64,000 nt of DNA from Cotesia glomerata (lineage: Eukaryota; Arthropoda; Insecta; Hymenoptera; Braconidae): the NCBI RefSeq assembly GCF_020080835.1, contig NC_058158.1, positions 7,502,001-7,566,000 on the forward strand, written 5' to 3'. The translations under genes and the position numbers were made by a program. Of the stretch, positions 24,241-34,802 are shown piece after piece. Within the stretch, counting starts at the first letter, position 1. Each line of letters starts with the position of its first letter. The notes beneath the pieces are model-generated. The model saw only the letters and a list, made by a program, of their open reading frames with translations, made no database searches and had not been told where the DNA came from.

Positions 24241-25940
24241 TTTAGTGAAGGCAGACTAGACTGATAACAGTGCCGCCATCTCTGGTCAAGCTTGCATGAG
24301 CAAGTAGCCATTTTGTTTCTGGAGGTGGCCAGAAGGTCGCCGTTGTGTCGCGTCACACCCGCGCATGTCCATTGGTCCCTCCCACGTTTCTCGTATCCGA
24401 TTTCTCCTCACGCGAGCTGTTCCGCCGTTTGCTTTGCGAATTCCCCTTCTCAATTATTTTGCTTGTCCCCAACTTGGGGATTTCTTGTCCCCACTGCTGC
24501 TCTCCTCTGAGCAACTCTCCATCTCCCTCTTAGATTCTCCGCTGACGGCTGTTACTCCTCCGACTCCCACTTTTAGCGAGAAACAAGTTCGCGGTACCGC
24601 GGAGCAACCACTACCATCAACTTTGCTATCACCAACCACCACCAACGGCAGCAGCATCACCAGCATGCTCCGCGTGCTTCCACACCGATATTATCACTCC
24701 GTTTTACCCGCGATTTATCGGCCTTTATCAACTATATTGCCGCCGAACGGTGGATATTGTTCCCGCTACTGCTGCTGCTGAACAAGAGATAGATGGACCT
24801 GTGCTTTTCTCTATATGTTTAATTTTCCACCGGGATTTACGAGTACTCTGTCATCTATTGAACGGATTTTTACTTTTAGAAAAAAAAAAAAAAAAAAACA
24901 TTTGTTTAAAAATTCTGTGATTAATTTATAAAATTTTTTTAATAATTAGTTTAATTAAATTTATATAGAAGAAAAAAAAAACTTGAGAAACTCAAAGAAG
25001 TTCATCAAGATTCTTTGTTGGCACAGGAGGCTCCTCAAGTTTTAATTAAAAATCTTCGAGTACTCAGGAGACTTGCTCGTGACTCTCGAGAGCTCTAACC
25101 CCAAATCTACGAGTCAAACGAGAAAGAGAAATAGAAAACGCGAGACAAAGACTGAAGATTGAGTGTAGAAAGAGGGAGAGAGAAAGCGAGAAATGAGAAC
25201 ATGAACTAAAGACACAGACAACTAAACGAATGGGACATAACACGACGAGATTTTAGTTCTCGTGGTCGTTGGAGTCGTCAGTTAACATTCTGTTCTCACT
25301 TAGACACGGAGCTGAAAATGAAGCGACACTTGGTGTGAGTCAAGCTAACGCAAAAACTGCGTAACTCTCGGGACTGGGTGCAAGAGCGAGGAGGAGGTCG
25401 CTGGAAAAAGTTTGAGAGCAAGAGCAAGAGAAAGATAAAAAGCATCTGGATGCACACAAAGTGCTTTTGAAGCGAGTGCAATAGACTTACTCACTCACAA
25501 GTTCTCTGCACGGTCTGGTGATTAGCGCCGCCTCTCGGGAGTGGTAACCGCCAATCGGTGGACGGCGTCGGGACGCCGACGTCGACAGTTGTGTCTGTGT
25601 ATACACTACACCAACGACTGGTTTCTCTGCACAATCGCAGATAGTGGGATACCAGCGACAACCAAAGCCACGACAAAAATCAATCACCATGTTCCTGCTC
25701 TCCGATCTTCCTTTCTCTTTCGCACACCGTTCGTCGTCCACGATCCACTGTAGAGTGTTCTATTTCGCAGCTTCAGCTGTCTCCCTCATGGGCCAGAGTA
25801 ATACACACCCCCTCAATCGCGGCGATATCCGTCCCTCTCGCTATATATCGTACTACACCCCTCAATCTCTTGACATCATCTACCTTCGTTCGTCTCTGCT
25901 GTACCTTCGTATCAACGTATTACGTTGATCGTGTTTGCGA
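24241..25940. other. Large GC-richer island with GCCAT and GAGAG motifs
   Basis: The longest GC-richer block of the window's first half. It opens with GCCGCCATCTCTGG (about 24272) and AGCCATTTTGTTTCTGG (about 24306), both containing the GCCAT core bound by YY1/Pho. An 18 bp A run lies near 24881. GA-rich DNA with GAGAGAAAGCGAGAAA follows at about 25150-25200. Frames of 138 (24365-24781, plus) and 94 codons (25644-25928, plus) overlap frames on the other strand and have no motifs. Untranslated exons or regulatory DNA are plausible, but a protein gene is not supported. Confidence 0.35.
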
Positions 25941-26275
25941 ATGTTTCACCAAAACTCATCCACCAGAGTAGGTAATACTATCCTACACCTGAATTTCGTC
26001 ATCGGTGCTGTCGATGAGAGTCTAACGGATGAGATTCAATGCACATCACGAAGCTCACTCCGTTTTATGGGATTCTACGAAAGTAAAAGCCTATTCAAAT
26101 TAATTTACTTAACAGGTTTTTACTGGATCATAAAACACCGCTATATAAAGTTATATTGCTCATGTTCGATGTGATACTGCTGTTACACTTTTCACTTTCA
26201 TAAAAAAATTATATCACATAAATCAAGTCGTTTAATTTTATTCAATTGAATTTTACTTTATATAACAGTAAACCC

Positions 26276-26587
26276 ACACTAAAAAAAAAAAAATCTTGAA
26301 CTGAAAAATTTTTTTTGATTTAAGAATTTTTATTTTGATTTAACACGGAAAGAACGAGATGACACTGGATATCATCCCAGATTATACTCAGTGATATCTG
26401 TGGTGAAAAAAAATTTCAGATAGTAGCTAAAAAATTCAAGATTATACTGTGTGATATCTGGATTATACTTATTGTAATCTGGATTATACTAGCTACTATT
26501 TGAAATTTTTTTTCACTCAGTATAATCTGGGATGATATTCAGTGTCATCTTGTACTTTCCGTGAAGTTAATTTTTTTTTTTCAGAAC
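26276..26587. mobile_element. MITE interrupted by a second MITE (outer element)
   Basis: The left end CACACTAAAAAAAAAAAAAT followed by CTTGAACTGAAAAATT, and the right end GTTAATTTTTTTTTTTCAG, belong to the TCTTGAATCAAG hairpin family. Its middle is replaced by the 220 bp element at 26344-26563. Confidence 0.7.
26344..26563. mobile_element. 220 bp MITE with long CACGGAAAG TIR, nested
   Basis: CACGGAAAGAACGAGATGAC at the left is mirrored at the right, where the strand complement reads CACGGAAAGTACAAGATGAC. The match continues through ATATCATCCCAGATTATACT, giving a TIR of about 45 bp with few mismatches. The middle repeats GGATTATACT and GATATCTG. It sits inside a hairpin MITE, so it arrived later. 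Flanking AA could be a short target duplication, but this is ambiguous. Confidence 0.88.
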
Positions 26588-28596
26588 AGATAAAAATTAA
26601 AATTTAAGACAATTTCATTTCTTATTTATTAAATTTTAAAAAATATAATTTTTAATACAACAAAACTTTTTCAAAGTTACTTACAAGTAGTTTTAAATTA
26701 ATAAAGCCCTACAAACCTACAGATCTGATTATAGAATTGAGTATAAAATGAAATTCACGCACACACGTACATCAGTGGAAGTTGATGATTCTACCGGAAT
26801 ACATAATCAAGTTCCCATACATACATTTGTACAGCAAAGAAGCAAACGGGCATGTATTCCGTAAATAAGAGCTTAATGTCTGACGTATGTGTAAGTATGT
26901 AAGATAAAACAAGACGAGTGACTGCTGAAAATAATGTTTGGTATTGTGTTTAAAAGTAATAACTCAGTTTGTTTCTGAAAAATTTCAGCGCGTGTGTTTC
27001 TGTACGCACATAAATAAGAGGAGAGTAAGAGAGAGAGAAAGAGAGAAAAGAGTAACAACAGGGTCATGAAATGTGCGTGAGTCATGCGTCTTCAGTAAGT
27101 CGATTGTCCCTACGATAGAACAACTGTCATCCTACAGCAAGTTGCGTACGTGAGCGGTGTTCATCTCATCGTCGTGGCTCAGTTAATTCCTTTTTATTTT
27201 CATTTTTTATTTATTTTTTTCCCGCGAAAAAATGTATTGTACTCACACACATTATTTTAACGACGACGGATGTGCGTGCTACGAATAATCCACTTTGAGC
27301 ACTTGCATGTAATTGAATAAATTTATATTATATTATTACCAGCTGATTACATAAATTAAAACCAGTGTTATTTTAAAAAGTAATTAATTTTTTTTAAAAA
27401 AGTTATCTCAGCGTATAAGTTGAGTGCGAAAACAGGAAAATCTTATGTCAGACGTATGTTTAACATCAAGGTACGATAATGCCATCGATAAGGCAGACAT
27501 CTCGAGACTTACCGGAATAACTCTCGGCGGTTGAGTTCCCGGAAAAGAGCGCAGCTGCCGGAAGTCGCCAAAGCAAGGCGCTCTGTTCGCTCGCAAGCTC
27601 TACTCCGCCGAGCAGCTTTCACTGAGAGGGAACGAGTTTTCCCGAGCAGAGGTCCAACTACTCTCTACACCAGTTGTTGCTTTATCCCGTCGACTGAATC
27701 CGCTCAGAGGAGGCTCCATCAGCTCCAAAGATAAAGTAGAAAATTTATATCACTATGGGTATGTTCTTTTCGCAGTTTACAGTTTGTAATTTATGTCATA
27801 AATTAATTTATATTCTGAAAAAATTCATGGAAATTTGTAATACATCGACCAGGTGCGTAAAAACTTCGAACATGAATGATTAAAAAATTAGCAAGTAATT
27901 CCGCTGATGAAACTTTTATTGTTATTAGTCAAGTATAATGTAATATACTCACGGCTAAATTACCCCTATCTGAAAGGCAGATATTGGGTGAGTCGAGAAA
28001 AAGTAAAAAAAATTGGTCAATAAACTACTAAGAGCATGAGTTGACCTAAAGCTATTGTCATCGACGGATATAAATGTCAAGTTATTTTTTGTTGAGTGTG
28101 TATAGAACTACTAAGCATATACGTGGATAATATGTTATGGTTTCGGCTCGTAACTTTTAAGTATAAAGAGCTCAAATTGACAATAAGGCTGCAGGTGTTA
28201 CTAACACGCGCACAGTCCTACTGATCAGACGGAGCAAGATCGCTGTGAGAAATCGGCAACAGTGAATCGTCCCACGAAATATATCCCTGGAGGATTCGTA
28301 GATTCACCTGCAGAGTTATTCACCTGCGCGCGTGCCACGTGAAAGTATATTCGATGAGAAAATTATTAAGTGTGCTTGGACAAAAGTATGAGTTTAATCA
28401 AGAAAGTAATTGAGTTTTTTCCATTTATTTTTAGACTTGATAATATTTTTTTTAATTTAAAGTTTTTAGAGATTTAAACATCGAATATGATATTGTATTA
28501 AACAAAAAATTGGTTTAGTAGCTGTTAACACTACACAATAATGTCAGAAAAGCTTCTTAGAAGAGTCAAGAAATAATTTTTATTTTAAAAGTTATA
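26588..28596. other. Mixed DNA with small islands, no gene
   Basis: GC-richer stretches at 27060-27290, 27400-27740 and 28100-28360 lie in AT-rich DNA. A 67-codon plus frame at 27531-27734 is arginine/serine-rich and overlaps a minus frame. CACGTG lies near 28337. No supported gene or repeat. Confidence 0.45.
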
Positions 28597-28696
28597 TCAT
28601 GGTATATCATGGTATATAAAGTTATATCATCGGCTTCGCCTCGGTTTTGCAAAACCCCTTCCACGGGGTTACGTACTTTCGGCTGGAGAGCAAGAA

Positions 28697-28832
28697 AAAT
28701 AGTATACAACCCATGACCAGAATGTTGGATACCCTGACGTATGTGATATGATGGCCGAGGCTACGCCTCGGCCATCATATCCCATACGTCAGGTAATCCA
28801 ACTTTCTGGCCTTGGGTTGTAATATACTATTT
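28697..28832. mobile_element. Near-perfect 136 bp palindrome (AAATAGTATA family)
   Basis: Left arm AAATAGTATACAACCC...GGCCGAGGC, a three-base loop TAC, then GCCTCGGCC...GGGTTGTAATATACTATTT. The arms of about 66 bp match at nearly every position, with one 2-base indel and a handful of mismatches. The innermost 9 bp stem (28753-28773) is perfect and GC-rich. It shares ends and GC-rich centre type with 11863-12001. About 70 bp upstream lies CATCGGCTTCGCCTCGG, a copy of the other element's centre. Noncoding fold-back element. Confidence 0.9.
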
Positions 28833-28890
28833 CACGGTATATGAGAATGAATATGATAAATGTTTTTGGTGAAAGTAAAAATAAAATAGC

Positions 28891-29298
28891 TACATTGGTA
28901 AAAAAAATAACTTGACTCAAAAGCCTTAATCTTGAACCAAGAATATCATTTTGAAGAAAATCATTTTCTTGAGTCAAAAAAATAAATTTTTTAAACAAGA
29001 AAATTTTCTTAGACCAAGAATGATTTCTTAATTCAAAAATTTATTCTCTGGACTCAAGAAAATCATTTTCTTCAAAATAGTATTCTTGGTTCAACATTTG
29101 GGCTCTTGAGTCAAGTTAATTTTTAACTTCCCGCTAAGAAAATTGAAAATTTTCAAAAATCGGGAAGTTATTGGTTTTACCCCGTTTTTCGAAAATCGAG
29201 TTTTCATCGGATCTCGACGTTTCGATGTCCTAGGAAACTTTCCTGACTATTTTCACGATGATGTCCGTACGTCTGTATGTGTGTATGTGTGTATGTGG

Positions 29299-29331
<33 letters not shown>

Positions 29332-30013
29332 TGTGTGTGTATATGTAAACCTCTCGTAACTTTTGAACGGCTTGACCGATTTCATTGCGGTTGGTGTCAT
29401 TCAAAAAGGCTTCGCTAAACTTAGATTTCCTGTAGGTTGGAACCGATTCGGACCAGTAGATTTCGAGAAATTGCAAAAAAAGTGACAAAAAAAGTTTTTT
29501 TTCATTTTTTTTAAATATCTCCGAATTGGCAGAACCGATCAACTTCAAAAACTAATCAGCTCTTAACCTTAAAATCCCGCATCGATCGTCACATAAAGCG
29601 TCAGAACCGGTTGATGCGTTCGTGAGATATCGTTGTCGAAAAAAATCGAAAAAAGTGTTTTTTTGTAATAACTCCGAAATTTTTCATCAGATCAATTTTT
29701 TTGTTTAGAATCATTTATAGAGCTCAAAAAACTACATCGATCGCCGCCTACCGCGTGAAAATCGGTTGATTTATTAAAAAGTTACAGCAGTTTGAAAATT
29801 AGAAAAATCGTGTTTCATCGAATTTTGATGAAACAAAGCAAAGCTATCTCTTTGAGCTCGGAGAGCTCAAAATAATACATAAATTGTAGTTTTGAGCTCG
29901 AAGAGCTCGAAAACGTCATAAGTGCAATTTTAAGCGCCTAGGTATGGAATTAGCGGGAAGTTGCAGGGATGGCCTTCAGGGTCAACCGTTTTTCTAATTT
30001 TTTTATTAGTGTA
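28891..30013. mobile_element. Hairpin MITE interrupted by an 873 bp element
   Basis: Left end TACATTGGTAAAAAAAATAA. The body follows the same order as 12149-12387 (CTTGAACCAAGAATATCATT, TTTTCTTGAGTCAA, CAAGAATGATTTCTTA, TATTCTTGGTTCAA, CTCTTGAGTCAAG). The right end ATTTTTTTATTAGTGTA is displaced to 29997-30013 by the insertion at 29125. AP-1-type heptamers lie at 28913, 28970 and 29107. Confidence 0.8.
29125..29997. mobile_element. Nested element with AACTTCCCGCTAA / TTAGCGGGAAGTT repeats
   Basis: Opens with AACTTCCCGCTAAGAAAATT. The exact inverse TTAGCGGGAAGTT lies at 29950-29962, followed by a tail GCAGGGATGGCCTTCAGGGT before the host MITE resumes. Internal features are a GTATGTGTG-rich tract (about 29276-29342), the string CTTTTGAACGGCTTGACCGA, and a repeated GAGCTC pair motif (TTTGAGCTCGGAGAGCTC, TTTTGAGCTCGAAGAGCTCG) near 29848-29920. 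No coding capacity. It clearly interrupts the hairpin MITE. Its class is unknown to me. Confidence 0.75.
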
Positions 30014-31250
30014 CACAAATTTTTTATTTGTTTGCCTAAATGTTAAACAAATATATATTTTTCCTGGAAGTTGTTTATAAAATACTAGAATCATAAAAAT
30101 ATCTCATTCGAAGAAGAATAGGTACAATATTACGTTAGCTAATTACAGTGGGTTTATCTGGTAGAAAACAACTCGTAAAAAGGATCAGATAAGATAATGG
30201 TAACAGGTACTAAGTAGCTGCGTTTTTAAGCCACTTAAAAAACTAATCCCTGAGTATTTTCCGCTTATTAGCAATGATTTTAGTCTAACTATCAGCTGTC
30301 AAATAGTAGAAAAAAGAGCCGTGTCAGCGCGGACACGCTGGACACGTTATAAACGACGAGAAGAGTATAGAGTAGATCAATCAGGTTACTTGACAAAGTA
30401 CCCTCCCATAAGTTAAAAAATCATCACTAATATGTACTGAGGTAAGGGATCTTATTAAGTTTTACATTTTGTTGGAAAGCTACTGGCGCCTCAGGAGATC
30501 AAAGATCCAAGTCCAAGATCATCATCAACGAGTGAAAGATGTTGAGATGCCGGGGATACGTGCAAGGACGAGACTGAGTTTTTGGAAACACCTTGCGAGG
30601 CAGGTGCCATCATCCCAGCGGCTGTTTTTTCGCCTGTAATAAAACTCTCAACTACTATTACTCTTGGCTTGGTTAATGTGTGTACTTATAAAAACCTCAC
30701 GAGAAAGAAAGAGTATTTGTATTTGTATTTGTTAGTGGTGCATGCCGTACACGGCCACCGCGAGTCACTTAAAAATATGTTAACGGCAGGCGCATAAGCA
30801 CCGTGACCTCCGAGATAAAATCTGCAAAGAGTAGTGCAGGAGTGCAGGACTATATAATAATACTATGTGAGTGTAATAGTGAAGGTGCTGGACTGGAGGA
30901 AAGTCTTTTCGATCGAATACGTCAGATGCTCCTGCTGGTAGTTTACCCGGTGAGCACAGTACGCCTCAAGGTGTGTATATGTGTGTAGAGCATTAAAAGG
31001 GGGAACCGTATGACCGTGACTGTAACCGTCACGCTGACACAACCCTTCAGGGCCCACAACAACCACCACCGCATGTCTTATCAGCTTGAGATTATCTCCG
31101 AGTTCTCGAAATTACCCTCCGCTCGCGAACTGCTTCTAACTAAACTCCCGAACCACTTCTACCGTTCAAATGCTGCATTTTATTATTTTACCGACCCTGT
31201 GCTGCAATTAGCCGTATATTTTTTAGCGTTTAAGTGATAAAGAGAGTTTA
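30014..31250. other. No gene; GC-richer island 30260-31210
   Basis: Mixed then GC-richer DNA, including CGTATGACCGTGACTGTAAC. Plus-strand frames of 60-75 codons (30582, 30803, 31010) are consecutive but unrelated and have no motifs. A possible splice-donor string CCGGTGAGCA lies near 30949. It could contain exons of a gene I cannot recognise, but I have no direct support. Confidence 0.35.
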
Positions 31251-31370
31251 TTAACTACTAATTAATTTATTTATTAAGAGAAAATTTGATTACTTAATAA
31301 ATATGAGTAAATATTTTTTAACTATAAATAAATTTTTTTTTTTTTAATTTAAATACATTTATTAATTTTT

Positions 31371-31806
31371 AATAAATATTTATTTAATTTCCTAATATTA
31401 AAAATTCATTTTTTAACAATTACTAATACTTATTACGTATCAAAAAATTTTTTAATCAGTGTATAAAAATTAATCTACACAGTAAAAAATTTTGTGTTAA
31501 AAATTTTTATGTTAAATATTTAACATTTTTCTGTGTTGATTTAACAGAATAAGTGTTAAATTTACATATAAAAGTGTTAAATATTTAATACAAGAATTTT
31601 TAACACCAAGTTTTTTCACGCAATGACGCAAAATTTTTTACTGTGTAGATTGATGGTAATTTTTCTTAAAAAGTTTCAATATAAAATATAAATTTTGTAG
31701 ACTCAAAGAAAATTTTTAATTGAAAAAATTTTTAACTATTAATAAATATTCATTAAATCACCTAATATTAAAAAATCGTTTATTAACAGTTAATAAATCT
31801 TATTAA
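31371..31806. repeat. Direct repeats flanking a MITE, 370 bp apart
   Basis: AATAAATATTTATTTAATTT at 31371 (running on to about 31436) and the equivalent block at 31741-31806 share AATAAATATT, CCTAATATTAAAAA and a TTAACA..TAATA tail in the same order. They enclose the TIR element at 31473-31650. The second block also resembles the arms of the outer palindrome at 44948. They could be arms of an old element or a local duplication. Confidence 0.55.
31473..31650. mobile_element. MITE, 178 bp, ACACAGTAAAAAATTTTG TIR
   Basis: The 22 bp end ATCTACACAGTAAAAAATTT plus TG is mirrored exactly at the other end (CAAAATTTTTTACTGTGTAGAT). The interior repeats the TGTTAAA/TTTAACA theme (GTGTTAAATATTTAA, TTTTTAACACC). 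Noncoding nonautonomous DNA element. Confidence 0.88.
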
Positions 31807-31836
31807 ATATTAACAAATTGTTCTACCAGTATTTGA

Positions 31837-33185
31837 TAGAAGATAAGGAGAAAATAAGTGTGCAATTATTCACCAGTCGACGGGTTATAAATAAATACTG
31901 AGTAACTTTCAAAAGAAAATTATGATGAGCTGAAAGAAAATTGTTTAAGACAAAATAAATAGCCGAGGAAAAGACTGTACATCTAGTCATTGAACTGACG
32001 TTATATTAAGCAAGTGAGTGTAAAGCAGAGTGCATCGCAGTTGTGGTGAGGTTACGATGGAGGTATAAGGAGGAGAACGAGGTGGTTGGAAAAAAATAAG
32101 TTAATAAAAAGGAGAGTAGGATGTAGTAAAAATAAAAGAGTATTGAGGCTGCGTCATTGCCGGGCATGAACTTTGATTGATGGTACTGGGCGTTATCTAC
32201 CCAACCCCCTCTTTCTTACCTCGGCAATTCATCATCTCTGTCTGTTTTTCACTTTATTTTCTACATGCAATATATATGATAGTTTTTTATTTATTTAGTC
32301 GCGGAGAAAAAGGACGCTTTCTCTTTTACGTACCGACTGTTTAGTTTTGTTACGAAATCTAGTTCGCTGATAGGACGACATTTTTTGCCAAAGTGTCAGA
32401 CGGTTAAAATGAGTGACCGTCGAAACGTGTTAACGTGACTGATCGTTTTGTTTAAAGAGCAGACACTGCATACAAAATACACTGACCGCATTTTCTCATT
32501 TCGAGTCAGAGTCCACTTGAGTGGTATACACTAACTGATACTGTATTGTATTCTATAGAAATATATCCATCTATTCAGCCGTACACCGATGCGATATGGA
32601 TATGGCTACACTTATTGTATGCACATAGCTCCTCTTTGGATTTAATACATATGTATGCTAAATAAACCGCGGCGGGATAAAGATGTGGGCTTAGTTCTTT
32701 ATTTTTTTCCTTTTCGCCGTTTATTTTTTTTTTTTATAACGGTCAGTTTGATTTATCGGTGTGGGCTATGCTAAATTTTTAGGGAAAAATATGGTGACCC
32801 GTGTGTATTTTGTACACAGAGAGAGGAGTTGATATATCCGGCTGCGTATGCGGACTCAGGGGCACAAGATCCCGGGTTTTTTTTATTTGCATAAAGTGAA
32901 TTATTAGACAGCTTGTTGAAGCTGAAAAATATAGATTACCCAGCTATATACTACACTCTCCGGTTTATAAACTTTTGTCATAAATGGTAAAAAGAACTTT
33001 TATAATGTCGCTGACAAAAAGTTTTAACTGTCCGACAGACACTTAATATATATTCTTTCGTAAATAAATTGCTTTTTTAAATAAAGAAAATTAAATAACA
33101 CAGTTTTAAATTTCATAAAGATTGCTTACAGTCTTGAGTAAATATTTTTTCTTCGTGAAAAAATTTTTTGATGGCAATATATCGG
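31837..33185. other. No gene recognised
   Basis: Mixed DNA, slightly GC-richer at 32150-32230 and 32310-32560, otherwise AT-rich. Homopolymer T runs lie at 32725-32735 and 32876-32884. Nothing identifiable. Confidence 0.5.
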
Positions 33186-33418
33186 CTGCCCAATTTCAAA
33201 ACACAGTAACTGACAATTTTAAGATTTCTTAAAATTTTTCTTATTACAAAAAAGATTGCGCGCCAAATTGATAAAAAATTTGATTTATGAATAGAAAATA
33301 CTTTAATATAAATATTTTTAAGAAAAATTACTTGAAATTAAGGTTATAAGAAATGCAATTATACTGAAAAAAATCAGGTATAAAAATTTTGCAGTTACTA
33401 TGTTATAAAATTGGGCAG
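33186..33418. mobile_element. MITE with CTGCCCAATTT TIR, copy 1
   Basis: CTGCCCAATTTCAAAACACA followed by GTAACTG opens the element. The inverse (CAGTTACTATGTTATAAAATTGGGCAG) closes it. The interior includes TTGCGCGCCAAATT and TAAAAAATTTGATTTATGAA. The copy at 55447-55688 is closely similar throughout and in the same orientation. Flanks are ATAT-like on both sides, consistent with a short TA-rich target duplication. Noncoding. Confidence 0.9.
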
Positions 33419-33454
33419 GATATTATGCTCTGATATGGCCAATTTCCACATCAG

Positions 33455-33635
33455 ATCTGAAAAAAAAATAAACTTGATTTGAAAGAAAAATTTTCTAACC
33501 AAAAAATGATTTTGAAAAGCTTTATCGTCTTGATTCAAGTAAGAGAATTATTTAACTTCAAAATTTTTCTTGAAATAAATAAATTTTACTTAATTTTAGA
33601 ATTTTTTTTTTGAATAAAATTCATTTTTTCCCAGC
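33455..33635. mobile_element. Degenerate hairpin MITE (TCTTGAATCAAG family)
   Basis: Starts near ATCTGAAAAAAAAATAAACT, then TGATTTGAAAGAAAAATTTTC; the centre has CTTGATTCAAG and the right half is a decayed mirror ending near 33635. Assigned to the family by order of motifs; many substitutions. Confidence 0.55.
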
Positions 33636-34039
33636 AAGGACATGTCAAAAATTTTTTCACGAGTACTCTTATAAAATTTCATAATTTTTATGCAGAAATA
33701 TTTTTATAAAATTATTTTTCTATTCAAATTTCAGAACAGAACTTTGGTTGTAATCTTCAGATGCATTTTGCGATGAGGCAAACGAAGAATAACAGGAGAG
33801 AAGAGTTAAAGGAAAAAAAAGAGAATCCGGGAGTTTAGTTCTCGAGAAAGAGTTGAAGCGTGAGAGCCTCCTGCTCCTAGTCGAAGGTAATGTAAGGTTT
33901 TAAATGTTGTCTAGTGTCTACTAGACGGGGGATGGAGATCGAGGGCTCGGTTTTGGGGGCCTTGAGAGTCGCAGGATAAATCTGCATTTCGGTCTTATTC
34001 CACTATCCGTCGTAGCACTGGCTGCTGGGGTGTTCATCG
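33636..34039. other. AT-rich then GC-richer DNA, no gene
   Basis: From about 33750 composition rises, with GA-rich strings (GAGAAGAGTTAAAGG) and a G-rich patch near 33930-33960. It leads into the promoter-like sequence at 34040. No coding frame of note. Confidence 0.4.
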
Positions 34040-34157
34040 TATATATACGGTGCTTTACCGAGAGAGCTTTCGAGCGACTCGCAAACACTCTGATCGCGAC
34101 ACTGGGCTAGTACCCGGAGAGTTCTTCACTCGTTTCTATTCGCTCGTGAAGGTGAGT
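34040..34157 (+). promoter_or_regulatory. Candidate promoter and noncoding first exon with splice donor
   Basis: A TATA-like box TATATATAC lies at 34040-34048. The expected start site would fall about 30 bp downstream, near 34070. The following roughly 80 bp are GC-richer, contain no ATG, and end in AAG|GTGAGTATA (junction after 34151), a near-ideal 5' splice site. That combination is what a short untranslated leader exon looks like. Against it, the motifs are short, no coding exon can be placed downstream, and a long (TA)n tract begins only 200 bp further on. Confidence 0.35.
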
Positions 34158-34365
34158 ATATACAGATAGTTAACCCCTCGTTCCAACACTCTTATACTCT
34201 TCTGCTAGTCTTCATAACATTCAACATTAAACGCTCCTTCTTGGTTTTATTTTCCCGGCACCGTAGTCGTCATCCTCATTCTGGCTGTCGTCACCGGGTA
34301 TTTACTCGCCTCCGAGCTGACAGCTCAGAGTAAAGAGTAAAGAGTAGTGCAGCTCACTCTTATCT

Positions 34366-34367
<2 letters not shown>

Positions 34368-34455
<88 letters not shown>
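34368..34455. repeat. (AT)44 microsatellite
   Basis: About 88 bp of uninterrupted alternating AT, the longest dinucleotide tract in the window. Confidence 0.97.
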
Positions 34456-34457
<2 letters not shown>

Positions 34458-34802
34458 TCACTCAATGTATATAACCAAAGCGTTTTATTCTAAAGGGCAT
34501 CAGCATTTTCTGGGGATCAATGTACTCAAGAATAACGTTGTTATTTCAAACTCAAGAGGACGGAACAATTCTTCGTGATTGCGTCGAAAAACTCACCCAA
34601 CCGGAATAAAAAATACAATGGGAGTACCTCTTGTTTACCATTAACTCCAAAATCTCAACAAATAACAGATTTTATTGAAAATATAAATCCAGTTTAAATT
34701 TAAAACCGCATTTTTATAACATTTTCACTGTATTGTATTAAATTACTGTTGTTATTATTTCGTGAAATTAGTTTTATTATTTTTTTAACAACTTTATCCC
34801 CA

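Noticed and set aside
24365..24781. 138-codon plus frame
   Set aside because: Serine/proline/threonine-rich reading of CT-rich DNA, with overlapping plus and minus frames and no family resemblance.
24881..24898. Poly(A) as a retroposed gene tail
   Set aside because: No coding or recognisable RNA sequence lies upstream, and no flanking target duplication could be found.
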